From positions 8,460,001 through 8,524,000 of the forward strand of contig NZ_LT670817.1 of the NCBI RefSeq assembly GCF_900129425.1: 64,000 nucleotides of DNA, written 5' to 3'. The DNA is from Bradyrhizobium erythrophlei (GTDB lineage: Bacteria; Pseudomonadota; Alphaproteobacteria; Rhizobiales; Xanthobacteraceae). A program made the position numbers and the translations under genes. Shown here piece by piece: positions 1 through 8,423 of the stretch. Under the pieces are notes generated by a model, which searched no databases, was not told where the DNA came from, and worked only from the letters and a program-made list of their open reading frames with translations. How positions within the stretch are numbered: the first letter of the stretch is position 1; the number at the start of each line of letters is the position of its first letter.

Positions 1-2
1 CC

Positions 3-1013
3 ATCCTGGAGCCGATCTGGCAACGCCAGCCGCAGCACCCGGGCGTCGCGCACTACCTGATCCATCTCTATGACTATCCGTCCATCGCCGCCAAGGGGCT
101 TCCGGCGGCGCTGCGCTATTCAAAGATCGCACCGAACGCGCCGCATGCGCAGCACATGCCGTCTCACATTTTCACGCGCGTCGGCTACTGGAAGGAATCG
201 ATCGCGGCGAACCTGGCTTCCGCGCAGGCGGCAAAGGCCGAGCACGAACTCGGCGATCAACTGCACGGCCAGGACTATCTGGTCTACGCCTATCTGCAAC
301 TGGGGCAGGACAAGCAGGCTCGCGCCGTGGTCGATGAAATCGAGGCGGCCCAGCCCGGTCCCGATTCCTTCGCCGCCGCTTTCGCAAAGGCCGCTTCGCC
401 CGCACGCTACATGGTCGAACGCGGCGATTGGGCGGGCGCGGTCAATCTCGAGATCACGCCAAGCAAGTTTCCGCACGTCATGGCCGTCACATATTTCGCG
501 CGTTCGCTCGGCGCCGCACGTTCCGGCAATTCCGCCGCAGCCAAGGCCGATGCCGCCAAGCTTGCCGAACTTCGCGACCAGCTGCGCGAGGCGAAGAACA
601 CTTACTGGGCCGGCCAGGTCGATGTCCAGCTGCAGACGGCAAACGCCTTTATCCTCTACGCCGACGGCCAATATGATGACGCGCTCAAGGCGATGAGCGC
701 CGCGGCTGAGGCCGAGGACAGCACCGAAAAGGCGCCGGTCACGCCGGGGTCACTGGCACCGGCGCGCGAACTATACGGCTTCATGCTGCTCGATCGCGGC
801 ATGGCCAAAGAGGCGCTTGCGGCGTTCGAGGCCACGATGGCGAAGGAGCCGAACCGTTTCAACGGCTATGTCGGAGCCGCAAAGGCCGCGCAGGCACTCG
901 GCGATAGCGCCAAGGCGAAGGCGACTTATGAAAAGCTCGTCGCGCTTGCGGCGGGCTCGGACTCAGGGCGGCCGACGCTTGCCGCCGCCAGGTCATTCGT
1001 CGCAAGCAACTAG
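3..1013 (+). CDS. TPR-repeat protein, 5' end outside window
   Basis: The reading frame is already open at base 3, so the true start lies left of the window. The visible 336 residues are rich in Ala and helical, with repeated tetratricopeptide-like units (for example around bases 640-900: AAFEATMAKEPNRFNGYVGA). Near the start is a His-rich stretch (HYLIHLYDY, then PHAQHMPSHIFTRVGYW) seen in a family of rhizobial TPR proteins of unknown function. TPR arrays usually hold protein partners; no catalytic domain is visible. The next gene follows 35 bases downstream on the same strand, so the two may be co-transcribed. The TPR assignment is fairly secure; the role is unknown. Confidence 0.75.
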   Translation: MLEPIWQRQPQHPGVAHYLIHLYDYPSIAAKGLPAALRYSKIAPNAPHAQHMPSHIFTRVGYWKESIAANLASAQAAKAEHELGDQLHGQDYLVYAYLQLGQDKQARAVVDEIEAAQPGPDSFAAAFAKAASPARYMVERGDWAGAVNLEITPSKFPHVMAVTYFARSLGAARSGNSAAAKADAAKLAELRDQLREAKNTYWAGQVDVQLQTANAFILYADGQYDDALKAMSAAAEAEDSTEKAPVTPGSLAPARELYGFMLLDRGMAKEALAAFEATMAKEPNRFNGYVGAAKAAQALGDSAKAKATYEKLVALAAGSDSGRPTLAAARSFVASN

Positions 1014-1048
1014 CAAAGGCACCAACGCCGTTAGCGGCCGGGAATGCG

Positions 1049-1624
1049 ATGAAGAGCGTCACCGTCATTGCTGCTGTCGCCGGCTTGGGGCTGGGCGGGC
1101 TGGTCGGGGCGTCCACGTTCTTCGCATGGCCGTTACTGGACCGCACCACGGTGGCCGCGCCGCCGAGCCATCCTGTGTTTTCGGAGGTGGAATGGCCGTA
1201 TCCGAGCGACGAGTGGGGCAAAGGCAAAGCGTTCCGCTGCGTGGCGGCTGACTGCGGCGCCGAGGTCAACCTTTATGTCCGGGCCAAGATCGGCTTCTGC
1301 AACTGCAAAACCGGCGTTGCCGATGACGCCGAACTCGATCGTCTGAGCGACTTCAGGCTGATGGGCGAAAAGCTTTCCGTTTTGGGGCCCGGCCATCCGA
1401 TCAATGTCGCGTGGATGAAGGGCCGCAGCCGCGCCTACGCGATCGCCGATCCCTATCGCGCGCGAAATTCGGCCCTGGCGATCGCATTCAACGACCGCTG
1501 CGATGCGATCGTCGCCACCGCGGTGGTAGCGCACGATCGTCCGGCGGCGATCGAGCCCGGTGTCATCGAGTTTCTCAACAGCAAGACCGTCGTGCACTGG
1601 GCCGAGATAACGCTGGGCCTGTAG
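1049..1624 (+). CDS. Unknown exported or membrane-anchored Cys-containing protein
   Basis: A 191-residue protein I do not recognise by function. Residues 5-27 form one hydrophobic segment after a Lys, consistent with a signal anchor. The rest looks extracytoplasmic, with five cysteines in a short stretch (FRCVAADCGAE, then GFCNCKTG) that could form disulfides or bind a metal. A GGGA-like site lies just before the ATG. It follows the TPR protein by 35 bases. No paralogue is visible in the window. It appears to be a real gene because codon use matches its neighbours and the hydrophobic start fits a secreted protein; the function is open. Confidence 0.7.
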   Translation: MKSVTVIAAVAGLGLGGLVGASTFFAWPLLDRTTVAAPPSHPVFSEVEWPYPSDEWGKGKAFRCVAADCGAEVNLYVRAKIGFCNCKTGVADDAELDRLSDFRLMGEKLSVLGPGHPINVAWMKGRSRAYAIADPYRARNSALAIAFNDRCDAIVATAVVAHDRPAAIEPGVIEFLNSKTVVHWAEITLGL

Positions 1625-1743
1625 CGTCGCGCGGTCTGCCCGCGGAGATTTGTTGTCCGGCCGAGCGCCGGGACAACGCCGACGGTTGAAGCTAAAGCGT
1701 GATGAGATGAAGTTAGATTGAGCTGCGACGCAGCGGAAACTTT

Positions 1744-1864
1744 ACCTCTCCCATAGGGAGAGGTCGGCGCGTAGCGCCGGGTGAGGGGTTACGGTCTATC
1801 ATTGGTGCAGCACCCCCTCACCCGATTTGCTGCGCAAATCGACCTCTCCCCGCTGGGGAGAGGT
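1744..1864. repeat. Dispersed palindromic repeat, family A
   Basis: Two hairpins bracket a longer inverted repeat: ACCTCTCCC/GGGAGAGGT at 1744-1764, GGGTGAGGGG pairing with CCCCTCACCC in the middle, and ACCTCTCCCC/GGGGAGAGGT at 1842-1864. Related copies are at 37631-37754 and 63370-63490, and a short one at 5471-5491. It lies downstream of the aldehyde dehydrogenase gene and may end its transcript, but it has no U tract. Confidence 0.85.
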
Positions 1865-1898
1865 GAAGCACACCGATTCAAAGTAAAACCATCTTGCT

Positions 1899-3395
1899 CT
1901 AAATCCCCGCCATCATCACGTATTTGATCTCGACATATTCTTCCATGCCGTGATGCGAGCCTTCGCGCCCGAGGCCGCTTTCCTTGACGCCGCCGAACGG
2001 CGCCACCTCGGTGGTGATCAGGCCGGTGTTGACGCCGACCATGCCGGATTCCAGCGCTTCGGCGACCCGCCAGACCCGGCCGAGATCGCGCGAATAGAAA
2101 TACGACGCCAGCCCGAACGGCGAGTTGTTGCACATCGCGATCACGTCGGCTTCGTCCTTGAAGCGGAACACCGGCGCCAGCGGCCCGAAGGTTTCTTCCT
2201 GCGACACCAGCGCGTCGGGCGCGACGTTGGCCAACACCGTCGGCTCGAAGAAGGTGCCGCCGAGCGAATGCCGTTTGCCGCCGGTAACGATTTTGGCGCC
2301 GTGCTTGACCGCATCGGCGATGTGCTTTTCGACCTTGTCGACCGCATCCATGTTGATCAGCGGCCCCTGCGTCACGCCGGCTTCCGTGCCGTCACCGATC
2401 TTCATCGCCGCGACCTTCTTGGAGAGCTTTTCGACGAACTGATCGTAGATCTTATCCTGCGCGTAGATGCGATTGGCGCAGACGCAGGTCTGGCCCATGT
2501 TGCGATATTTCGAGACCATGGCGCCTTCGACCGCGGCGTCGATATCGGCGTCGTCGAACACCACGAACGGCGCATTGCCGCCGAGTTCGAGCCCGAGCTT
2601 CTTCACCCCGACCGCGGCCTGCTGATACAGAATCTTTCCGACCTCGGTCGATCCGGTGAAGCCGACAAAGCGCACCGCGGGATGTTCGCACAACACCTTG
2701 CCGATAGCAGACGATTTGCCGGTGAGGATATTGAACACGCCCTTGGGCACGCCGGCCTTCTCGGCCAAAGCCACCAGCGCCAGCGCGGTGAGCGGCGTCT
2801 CGTTGGCGGGTTTGAGCACCACGGTACAGCCGGCGGCCAGCGCCGGCGAAACCTTGCGGGTGATCATCGAACACGGGAAATTCCACGGCGTGATCGCGCC
2901 GCAGACGCCGATCGGCTGGCGGATCACGAGCAGCCGCGCGTCCGGCCGCTGCGTCGGAATGGTCTCGCCATAGACCCGCCGGGCTTCCTCGGCGAAGAAC
3001 TCGACATAGGCGCCGCCGATGTCGACTTCGCCGAGCGCCTCGGCCAGCGGCTTGCCCTGCTCGGAAGTGAGGATCAGCGCCAGATCTTCGCGGTTGGCGA
3101 TGATCAGGTCGAACCATTTGCGCAAAATATTGGAGCGCTGTTTGGCGGTGAGTTTGGCCCATGCCGGGAACGCGCGCTCGGCGGCTTCCACGGCCTGCGT
3201 CGCTTCCGCCGTGCTCATGACAGGCACCTTGGCAAGTTCGGCACCGTTGACCGGATTGGTCACGGGATGCGCCGGCGTGCCGACCCAGGCGCCGTCGATG
3301 TAGCAGCGGTCGCGCAGCAGCGACGGATCCTTCAGACGATCACGCAGCGATGGCGCGGAGGATTGCGAAGTGCGTGCAGCAGCGGTTGGGGACAT
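1899..3395 (-). CDS. gabD: NAD(P)-dependent succinate-semialdehyde dehydrogenase
   Basis: A 498-residue aldehyde dehydrogenase whose sequence is closest to GabD, which oxidises succinate semialdehyde to succinate in the GABA shunt. Visible signatures are the cofactor region (ITPWNFPCSM, GFTGSTEVGK), general base Glu270 in LELGG, and catalytic Cys304 in MGQTCVCANR; a second Cys two residues later is typical of bacterial GabD. The open frame continues upstream to 3755, but that part runs through a dispersed repeat and the neighbouring gene. I chose the ATG at 3395 because AAGGAGC sits 8 bases before it and because the protein then has the family's usual length. A glutarate or other semialdehyde substrate cannot be excluded. 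Confidence 0.9.
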   Translation of the reverse strand: MSPTAAARTSQSSAPSLRDRLKDPSLLRDRCYIDGAWVGTPAHPVTNPVNGAELAKVPVMSTAEATQAVEAAERAFPAWAKLTAKQRSNILRKWFDLIIANREDLALILTSEQGKPLAEALGEVDIGGAYVEFFAEEARRVYGETIPTQRPDARLLVIRQPIGVCGAITPWNFPCSMITRKVSPALAAGCTVVLKPANETPLTALALVALAEKAGVPKGVFNILTGKSSAIGKVLCEHPAVRFVGFTGSTEVGKILYQQAAVGVKKLGLELGGNAPFVVFDDADIDAAVEGAMVSKYRNMGQTCVCANRIYAQDKIYDQFVEKLSKKVAAMKIGDGTEAGVTQGPLINMDAVDKVEKHIADAVKHGAKIVTGGKRHSLGGTFFEPTVLANVAPDALVSQEETFGPLAPVFRFKDEADVIAMCNNSPFGLASYFYSRDLGRVWRVAEALESGMVGVNTGLITTEVAPFGGVKESGLGREGSHHGMEEYVEIKYVMMAGI

Positions 3396-3494
3396 GGCGT
3401 TGCTCCTTGGGATGTTTTTCGGCCTTGAGGCCGTCAATATAGGTGCAATCAGGCCGCGATGCATCGGCTCACTAGCCGACCGCAATTGCTGTTC

Positions 3495-3610
3495 GTCATT
3501 CCGGGATGGTCCGAAGGACCAGACCCGGAATCTCGAGATTCCGGGTTCGATGCGGAGCCTGTCATCGGGCCGCGCTTCGCGCGGACCCGTTGGCATCGCC
3601 CCGGAATGAC
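3495..3610. repeat. Dispersed palindromic repeat, family B
   Basis: It opens with GTCATTCCGGG and closes with CCCCGGAATGAC, with an inner perfect palindrome GGAATCTCGAGATTCC at 3527-3542. It lies between two minus-strand genes. Other family-B copies are at 17421-17503, 24024-24065, 41223-41332 and 46360-46437. Confidence 0.85.
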
Positions 3611-3616
3611 AGGGGT

Positions 3617-3937
3617 TCAGGCCGCGCCGCTCATATAGGCTTCGCGGCGACCGATCATGCGCTCCACCGCGGCCTTGGCATCGGCCTTGGAGGAGGTTGC
3701 GCAGGTGCGATATTCGAGGTCGGGCATCTGAGCGGGCTCGCGCCGCCCGAACCATGATTTGGAACCGATCGGCAGCAGCGCCAGCGCCTGGGCCACATTA
3801 TCGACCGCACCGAACGAATGCAGCGCGCCGGTGCCGGCATAACGGACTTCATAGATCCCGGGGCTGATCGGCGCTTCGATATTTTCCCCGCGTCCGACCC
3901 GCGGATATCGCTTCCATTCGCTCCAGGTCGAAATCAT
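3617..3937 (-). CDS. Small conserved hypothetical protein
   Basis: A 106-residue basic protein of unknown function. It has no signal peptide or membrane segment. The middle reads as a compact soluble domain (GIYEVRYAGTGALHSFGAVD), followed by a helical, Ala/Lys-rich tail. A G-rich stretch precedes the ATG at 3937. The gene is on the same strand as gabD but separated from it by a dispersed repeat, so co-transcription is uncertain. I recall similar short proteins in Bradyrhizobium genomes, but no function. Confidence 0.65.
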   Translation of the reverse strand: MISTWSEWKRYPRVGRGENIEAPISPGIYEVRYAGTGALHSFGAVDNVAQALALLPIGSKSWFGRREPAQMPDLEYRTCATSSKADAKAAVERMIGRREAYMSGAA

Positions 3938-4262
3938 TGTCGCCCCCCGGCAACCTCAAAAATCACAATCAATTTCATCAAATCATCCCGTCCGAGGCGC
4001 CGTTGCGCTGCGATATGAATGTCTTACTACGAAATCAGTTCCATCGTCTCTACACGATCAAGATACCGTGGATGCGCCATGAGGTCACCGGCAACGCCGC
4101 ACAATTCACCGCAAATTACGGCGAGTGTTGCAGTTCTGTCTGCGCCGGACCATCATCACGAGATCGCGACCGCCATGGCCTGACCGGCCGCTCCTGCTTG
4201 CGTGAGGCGGCGGCCGGGGGGAAGATCAACGACTTCAAGAAAAATTAAACGGGAGAAGGCCC
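3938..4262. other. Divergent intergenic region
   Basis: This region lies between a minus-strand small gene and the plus-strand serine hydrolase, so it should hold promoters for both. Bases 3950-4060 are clearly more AT-rich than the surroundings. I see no convincing -35/-10 pair, tRNA or protein. A ribosome-binding site (GGGAGAAGG) at about 4251-4259 serves the hydrolase. Confidence 0.5.
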
Positions 4263-5450
4263 ATGCAAAGCAAAGCTCAGATCGATCAAGTCCTGCGTCA
4301 GAAAAGTGACGCCAAAGAGATTCCTGGCGTGGTCGCGATGGCCGCTGACAGCAAGGAAGTGATCTACCAGGGCGCGTACGGCAAACGCGACCTGTCGAGG
4401 GACGACGCGATGACCTTGGACAGCGTGTTCTGGATCGCCTCCATGACCAAGGCGATTACTGCGGCGGCCGCGATGCAACTGGTCGAGCAGGGCAAGCTTT
4501 CCCTTGAAGGCCCGATCGGCAAGGTGCTGCCCGATCTCGCCGCGCCGCAAGTGCTCGAAGGCTTCGATGGCAAGGGCGAGCCGAAGCTGCGGCCGGCGAA
4601 GAACCCGATCACGCTGCGACATCTCATGACCCACACCGCCGGCTTCGCCTACGACATGTGGAACGGCGACATGGTGCAGTATCTGGCGAAAACGGGGCTG
4701 CCCGCCATCACCACCTGCAAGAACGACGCGCTGAAGACCCCGATCATGTCAGACCCCGGCACGCGCTGGGAGTACGGCACCAATATCGATTTCGTCGGCA
4801 AGGCGGTCGAGGCCGTCAGCGGCAAGCGGCTCGGTGCCTATCTCCACGACCACATGTTCGCGCCGCTCGGCATGACCGATACCGGATTCAAGATCGGGGA
4901 AGCCCAGCGCAAGCGCCTCGTCGGCATGCACTCCCGCGGCGAAGACGGATCGCTGGCGCCGATCCCGTTCGAACTCGAGCAGGATCCGGAATTCCACATG
5001 GGCGGCGGCGGGCTTTACGGCACCGCGGGCGACTACCTCAAGTTCACCCAGATGATCCTCAACAAGGGCCGCGGCAACGGCAACCAGGTGCTTAAACCCG
5101 AGACTGTCGCGATGATGGGAAAGAACCACATCGGCGAACTCAACATAACCAGGATGACCTCGGCGGTCGCGTTTGCGACCAACGATGTCGATCTCTATCC
5201 CGGCATGGAGAAGAAATGGGGGCTCAGCTTCCTGATCAACACCGCCAAGACGCCGGAAGGCCGCAGCCCCGGCAGCCTCGCCTGGGCCGGCCTCGCCAAC
5301 ACCTATTACTGGATCGACCCGTCGCGCGACGTCACCGGGGTGATCCTGATGCAGACGCTGCCGTTCGCGGACAACAAGTGCCTGGAAGCCTTCGCGGGCT
5401 TCGAGAGCGGCGTCTATGCCGGGCTCGACACGACGCAAAAGGCGGCGTGA
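4263..5450 (+). CDS. Serine hydrolase of the class C beta-lactamase/esterase fold
   Basis: A 395-residue member of the beta-lactamase-related serine hydrolases (EstB/PBP4*-like). The nucleophile motif S-x-x-K is Ser60-Met-Thr-Lys63, and the Tyr-x-Asn equivalent is YGTN at 171-174. Near the C terminus GLANTYYWIDP is typical of the esterase-like subgroup rather than of true AmpC. There is no signal peptide, so it is probably cytoplasmic and an esterase or amidase, not a resistance enzyme. GGGAGAAGG precedes the ATG. It stands alone as a transcription unit, with a short palindrome (5471-5491) after it. Confidence 0.85.
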   Translation: MQSKAQIDQVLRQKSDAKEIPGVVAMAADSKEVIYQGAYGKRDLSRDDAMTLDSVFWIASMTKAITAAAAMQLVEQGKLSLEGPIGKVLPDLAAPQVLEGFDGKGEPKLRPAKNPITLRHLMTHTAGFAYDMWNGDMVQYLAKTGLPAITTCKNDALKTPIMSDPGTRWEYGTNIDFVGKAVEAVSGKRLGAYLHDHMFAPLGMTDTGFKIGEAQRKRLVGMHSRGEDGSLAPIPFELEQDPEFHMGGGGLYGTAGDYLKFTQMILNKGRGNGNQVLKPETVAMMGKNHIGELNITRMTSAVAFATNDVDLYPGMEKKWGLSFLINTAKTPEGRSPGSLAWAGLANTYYWIDPSRDVTGVILMQTLPFADNKCLEAFAGFESGVYAGLDTTQKAA

Positions 5451-5470
5451 ACGAGAAGTGGCGAACCTTA

Positions 5471-5491
5471 CCCTCCCCTGAAGGGGGAGGG
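5471..5491. repeat. Short palindrome, family-A-like half element
   Basis: CCCTCCCC, a 4-base spacer, then GGGGAGGG. It resembles one arm of the family A repeat and lies just after the serine hydrolase, where it may act as a transcript 3' end hairpin. No U tract follows. Confidence 0.6.
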
Positions 5492-5588
5492 TGAAGCGAT
5501 GTTGCGGCACGACCAAACCTTGGACATACGTACGTAAATCGTGCCTAACTTCCGCGGCGTGCGTGCTTCGGCGCAGGGAGAAGCAGAC

Positions 5589-7283
5589 ATGACGGAAAAA
5601 GCCGATAGTTATGTTTGCGGCATCGCCGATGCGCCGCTGCTCGGCGACACCATCGGGCGCAGCCTCGATTCCGCGGCCCGGCGCTGGGCCGATCGCGAGG
5701 CGCTGGTTTCGCCGAGCCACGGCGTCAGATGGACATGGCGGGAATTGGCGGAGCGGGTCGACGCACTGGCCGCGGGCTTTCTCGCGCTCGGGCTGGAACG
5801 CGGCGCGCGGATCGGCGTCTGGTCGCTCAACCGGCCGGAATGGACGCTGACCCAGTTTGCCGCCGCCAAGGCGGGGCTCATTCTCGTCACCATCAATCCC
5901 GCCTACCGCCTCAGCGAACTGGAATTCGCGCTTGCCAAGGTCGGCTGCCGCGCGATCGTCACGGCGACCGCGTTCAAGACCAGCAACTACATGGAGATGC
6001 TGAACACGCTGCTGCCCGAGCTTGCGAAGGCGCTGCCGGGCGATCTGCAGGCGGCGCGATTGCCGCAGCTGCGCGCGGTGATCCAGGTCGGCGGCCCGGC
6101 CTGTCCGGGCACGATTCCCTTCGACGAGGTGCCGGCCATGGGCGGCGCGCGCCACCGCGACGCGCTCGCGACGCTCGGCAAGACGTTGCAGTTCGACGAT
6201 CCCGTCAACATTCAGTTTACCAGCGGCACCACCGGATCGCCCAAGGGCGTCACGCTGACCCATCACAACATCCTCAACAACGGCTATTTCGTCGGGCGCG
6301 CGATGGGCCTGACCGAAAGCGACCGCATCTGCATTCCGGTCCCGCTCTATCACTGCTTCGGCATGGTGATGGGCAATCTGGCTTCGGTCACGTCAGGCGC
6401 GACCATGGTCTATCCCGGCGAGGGCTTCGATCCGCTGGTGACGCTGCAGACCATCGAGCGGGAAAAATGCACGACGCTCTATGGCGTCCCCACGATGTTC
6501 ATCGCCGAACTCGACCATCCCGAATTTTCGAAATTCGACCTGTCGTCGCTGCGAACCGGCATCATGGCCGGCGCGCCCTGCCCGATCGAGGTGATGCGGC
6601 GCGTCAACGAACAGATGAACATGCGCGACGTGACCATCGCCTACGGCATGACCGAAACCAGCCCGGTCAGCTTTCAGAGCGCGATGGACGATCCGCTGGA
6701 GCGGCGGGTGTCGACCGTCGGGCGCATTCATCCGCACGTCGAGGTCAAGGTCGTCGATCTCGAGGGCCGCGTCGTGCCCCGCGGCGAACGCGGCGAACTC
6801 TGCACCCGCGGCTACAGCGTCATGCTGGGCTATTGGGACGAGCCCGAAAAGACCGCCGATGTGCTCGACGCCGGCGGCTGGATGCACACCGGCGATATCG
6901 CCGTCATCGATCAGGAGGGCTATTGCAACATCGTCGGCCGCATCAAGGACATGGTGATCCGCGGCGGCGAGAACCTTTATCCGCGCGAGATCGAGGAATT
7001 CCTCTATCGCCATCCCAAGATCCAGGACGTGCAGATTTTTGGCGTCGCCGACGACCGTTATGGCGAGGAGCTGTGCGCGTGGATCAGGACGCGCTCCGGC
7101 GAAACCCTGACGGCCGACGAAATCCGCGCCTTCTGTCAGGGCCAGATCGCGCACAACAAGATTCCGCGCTACGTCGAATTCGTCGACGAATTTCCGATGA
7201 CGGTCACCGGCAAGATCCAGAAATTCCTGATGCGCGAAACGGTCGAGTCGCGATTGGGATTGAAGACGCAGAAGACGGCGTGA
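5589..7283 (+). CDS. AMP-forming acyl-CoA synthetase
   Basis: A 564-residue adenylate-forming enzyme that activates a carboxylic acid to acyl-AMP and then acyl-CoA. The phosphate-binding motif FTSGTTGSPKGVTLTHHN is intact, followed by AYGMTETSP and the GWMHTGDIA...GRIKDMVIRGGENLYPREIE hinge, and the C-terminal catalytic Lys lies in the TVTGKIQKF motif. Overall it looks like the medium/long-chain fatty-acyl ligases called FadD-like or AcsM-like; the substrate cannot be read from sequence. I chose the ATG at 5589 because GGGAGAAG lies 7-14 bases before it; an in-frame extension to 5541 lacks such a site. Confidence 0.88.
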   Translation: MTEKADSYVCGIADAPLLGDTIGRSLDSAARRWADREALVSPSHGVRWTWRELAERVDALAAGFLALGLERGARIGVWSLNRPEWTLTQFAAAKAGLILVTINPAYRLSELEFALAKVGCRAIVTATAFKTSNYMEMLNTLLPELAKALPGDLQAARLPQLRAVIQVGGPACPGTIPFDEVPAMGGARHRDALATLGKTLQFDDPVNIQFTSGTTGSPKGVTLTHHNILNNGYFVGRAMGLTESDRICIPVPLYHCFGMVMGNLASVTSGATMVYPGEGFDPLVTLQTIEREKCTTLYGVPTMFIAELDHPEFSKFDLSSLRTGIMAGAPCPIEVMRRVNEQMNMRDVTIAYGMTETSPVSFQSAMDDPLERRVSTVGRIHPHVEVKVVDLEGRVVPRGERGELCTRGYSVMLGYWDEPEKTADVLDAGGWMHTGDIAVIDQEGYCNIVGRIKDMVIRGGENLYPREIEEFLYRHPKIQDVQIFGVADDRYGEELCAWIRTRSGETLTADEIRAFCQGQIAHNKIPRYVEFVDEFPMTVTGKIQKFLMRETVESRLGLKTQKTA

Positions 7284-8423
7284 GGTCTTGCGCGCGCTCT
7301 CTCCCCATCCCCTTGCGGCCGAGAGTGTTGATGTTGCTGAGTCGGCGGCGCGCACGCAGTGATGTGCTCCAATGACAAACGCAGTTTCGCGTTCTCGCGG
7401 CGCGATGCGCCCGAGGTTTGCCCAAACGTTCCTCGCCCTAAATTGGAGGGCGCAGGGAATGCCGGGTGCGCGCTGCACCCGCGGTCTCGTGTGCAAGATG
7501 CACAAGGAAAACGCACACGAGCATACAGGTCAGCGGAGGCAATCCGACATTCCCTGCGCAATGGTTTGACGGCTTATGCCGCGCTCTCCCCGGCGACGAG
7601 TTCGTTTTGTCACCGTCATCGGCGGATTAAAGGCGCATCGAAGCCCGGTTGGGCTCGATAAACCTCCGCCGACTTGACATCAGCAACGGATGCCAGGACC
7701 ACACTGTTTTGCCGTACGAGGCTGCGTCGTTCGTCTTGCGTGCTTGGTGATCGCTCACGGAGAGCAATCCGCCCTGCGATCCCGTCGCACGCCCGACGCT
7801 GCCCGCGTCCACCGCATCTCATCCCGCGTCCGTGACGATCGCGATACGCCCCTCCAGTGGGATAAGACGGCATCAGATATAGCGGCGATTTGGGGCTTCG
7901 GAAAACCAGAATATTTTTTCCTATGGGACTGGACAGGGCAAATCACACCAAATCTAGCCCGTCGGGCGCGCGTTTTTCTTCGGGGCCGGCGCTGCGGAAG
8001 GAGAATTTGACACGTCGGGCAAATCACCGGCATCCGTCGATCATCGGAGGAAAATGAGAGTCGAGTGCAAGCCGTGCCGGCGGCATCGGTCCATTTCGGT
8101 GCAGCGGCCCCATCCAAAAAGACTGGACATGATCGGATTTGCTGCTGGCTTCGACCCGTCGCGATTGGCCCTGAGCAGACCCAGCCGTCGTCGATGCAGG
8201 GGTTTCGCGTCGTCTCGATGACCCGTACGCGCTGCGGCTACGCTTGCGGCGCTCGCTGATGGAGCGGACGGACGGTGAGATTGATGTCGGAATTGGTCAA
8301 TATGGCTGTCCACTATGTAACTCGTTAGCCACAACCATCGAGAAAATACGAGCAGTTCGGTCGTCTGCCACACTTATCTTCCCTTCGCCCCCTTAATCTG
8401 CGTGCCAAGTCGGGGATCTGTAG
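7284..8423. other. 1.1 kb gene-free stretch dominated by a long repeat
   Basis: No convincing protein gene. Roughly 7375-8010 is a copy of the long structured repeat described separately. From about 8010 to 8423 I see only short frames without domain signals; the sequence is less GC-biased and could be decayed gene remnants. A spurious protein family (EGAGNAGCALHPRSRV-like) is often called on such repeats. Confidence 0.6.
7375..8010. repeat. Long structured dispersed repeat, copy 1
   Basis: Bases about 7388-7800 align with 63592-63998. The core is a nested inverted repeat: GCGCAGGGAATG (7450-7461) pairs with CATTCCCTGCGC (7548-7559), and inside it CTCGTGTGC (7486-7494) pairs with GCACACGAG (7513-7521) and GGGTGC with GCACCC (7464-7480). 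The right part to about 8010 (GFGKPEYFF in one frame) belongs to the same family as I remember it from Bradyrhizobium genomes; that extension is not testable here because copy 2 is cut by the window. Confidence 0.85.

Noticed and set aside
3396..3755. 120-codon extension of gabD
   Set aside because: It passes through a family B repeat and the 3' end of the neighbouring gene, and a good ribosome site marks the ATG at 3395.
4263..5450. The SxxK serine hydrolase as an antibiotic-resistance beta-lactamase
   Set aside because: There is no signal peptide and the C-terminal motif is that of esterase-like relatives, so a resistance role is not supported.
7372..8010. Small proteins within the long repeat (for example MTNAVSRSRGAMRPRF-type and MPGPHCFAVRG-type)
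   Set aside because: The two repeat copies differ by frameshifts and keep base pairing rather than a reading frame, so these are unlikely to be genes.
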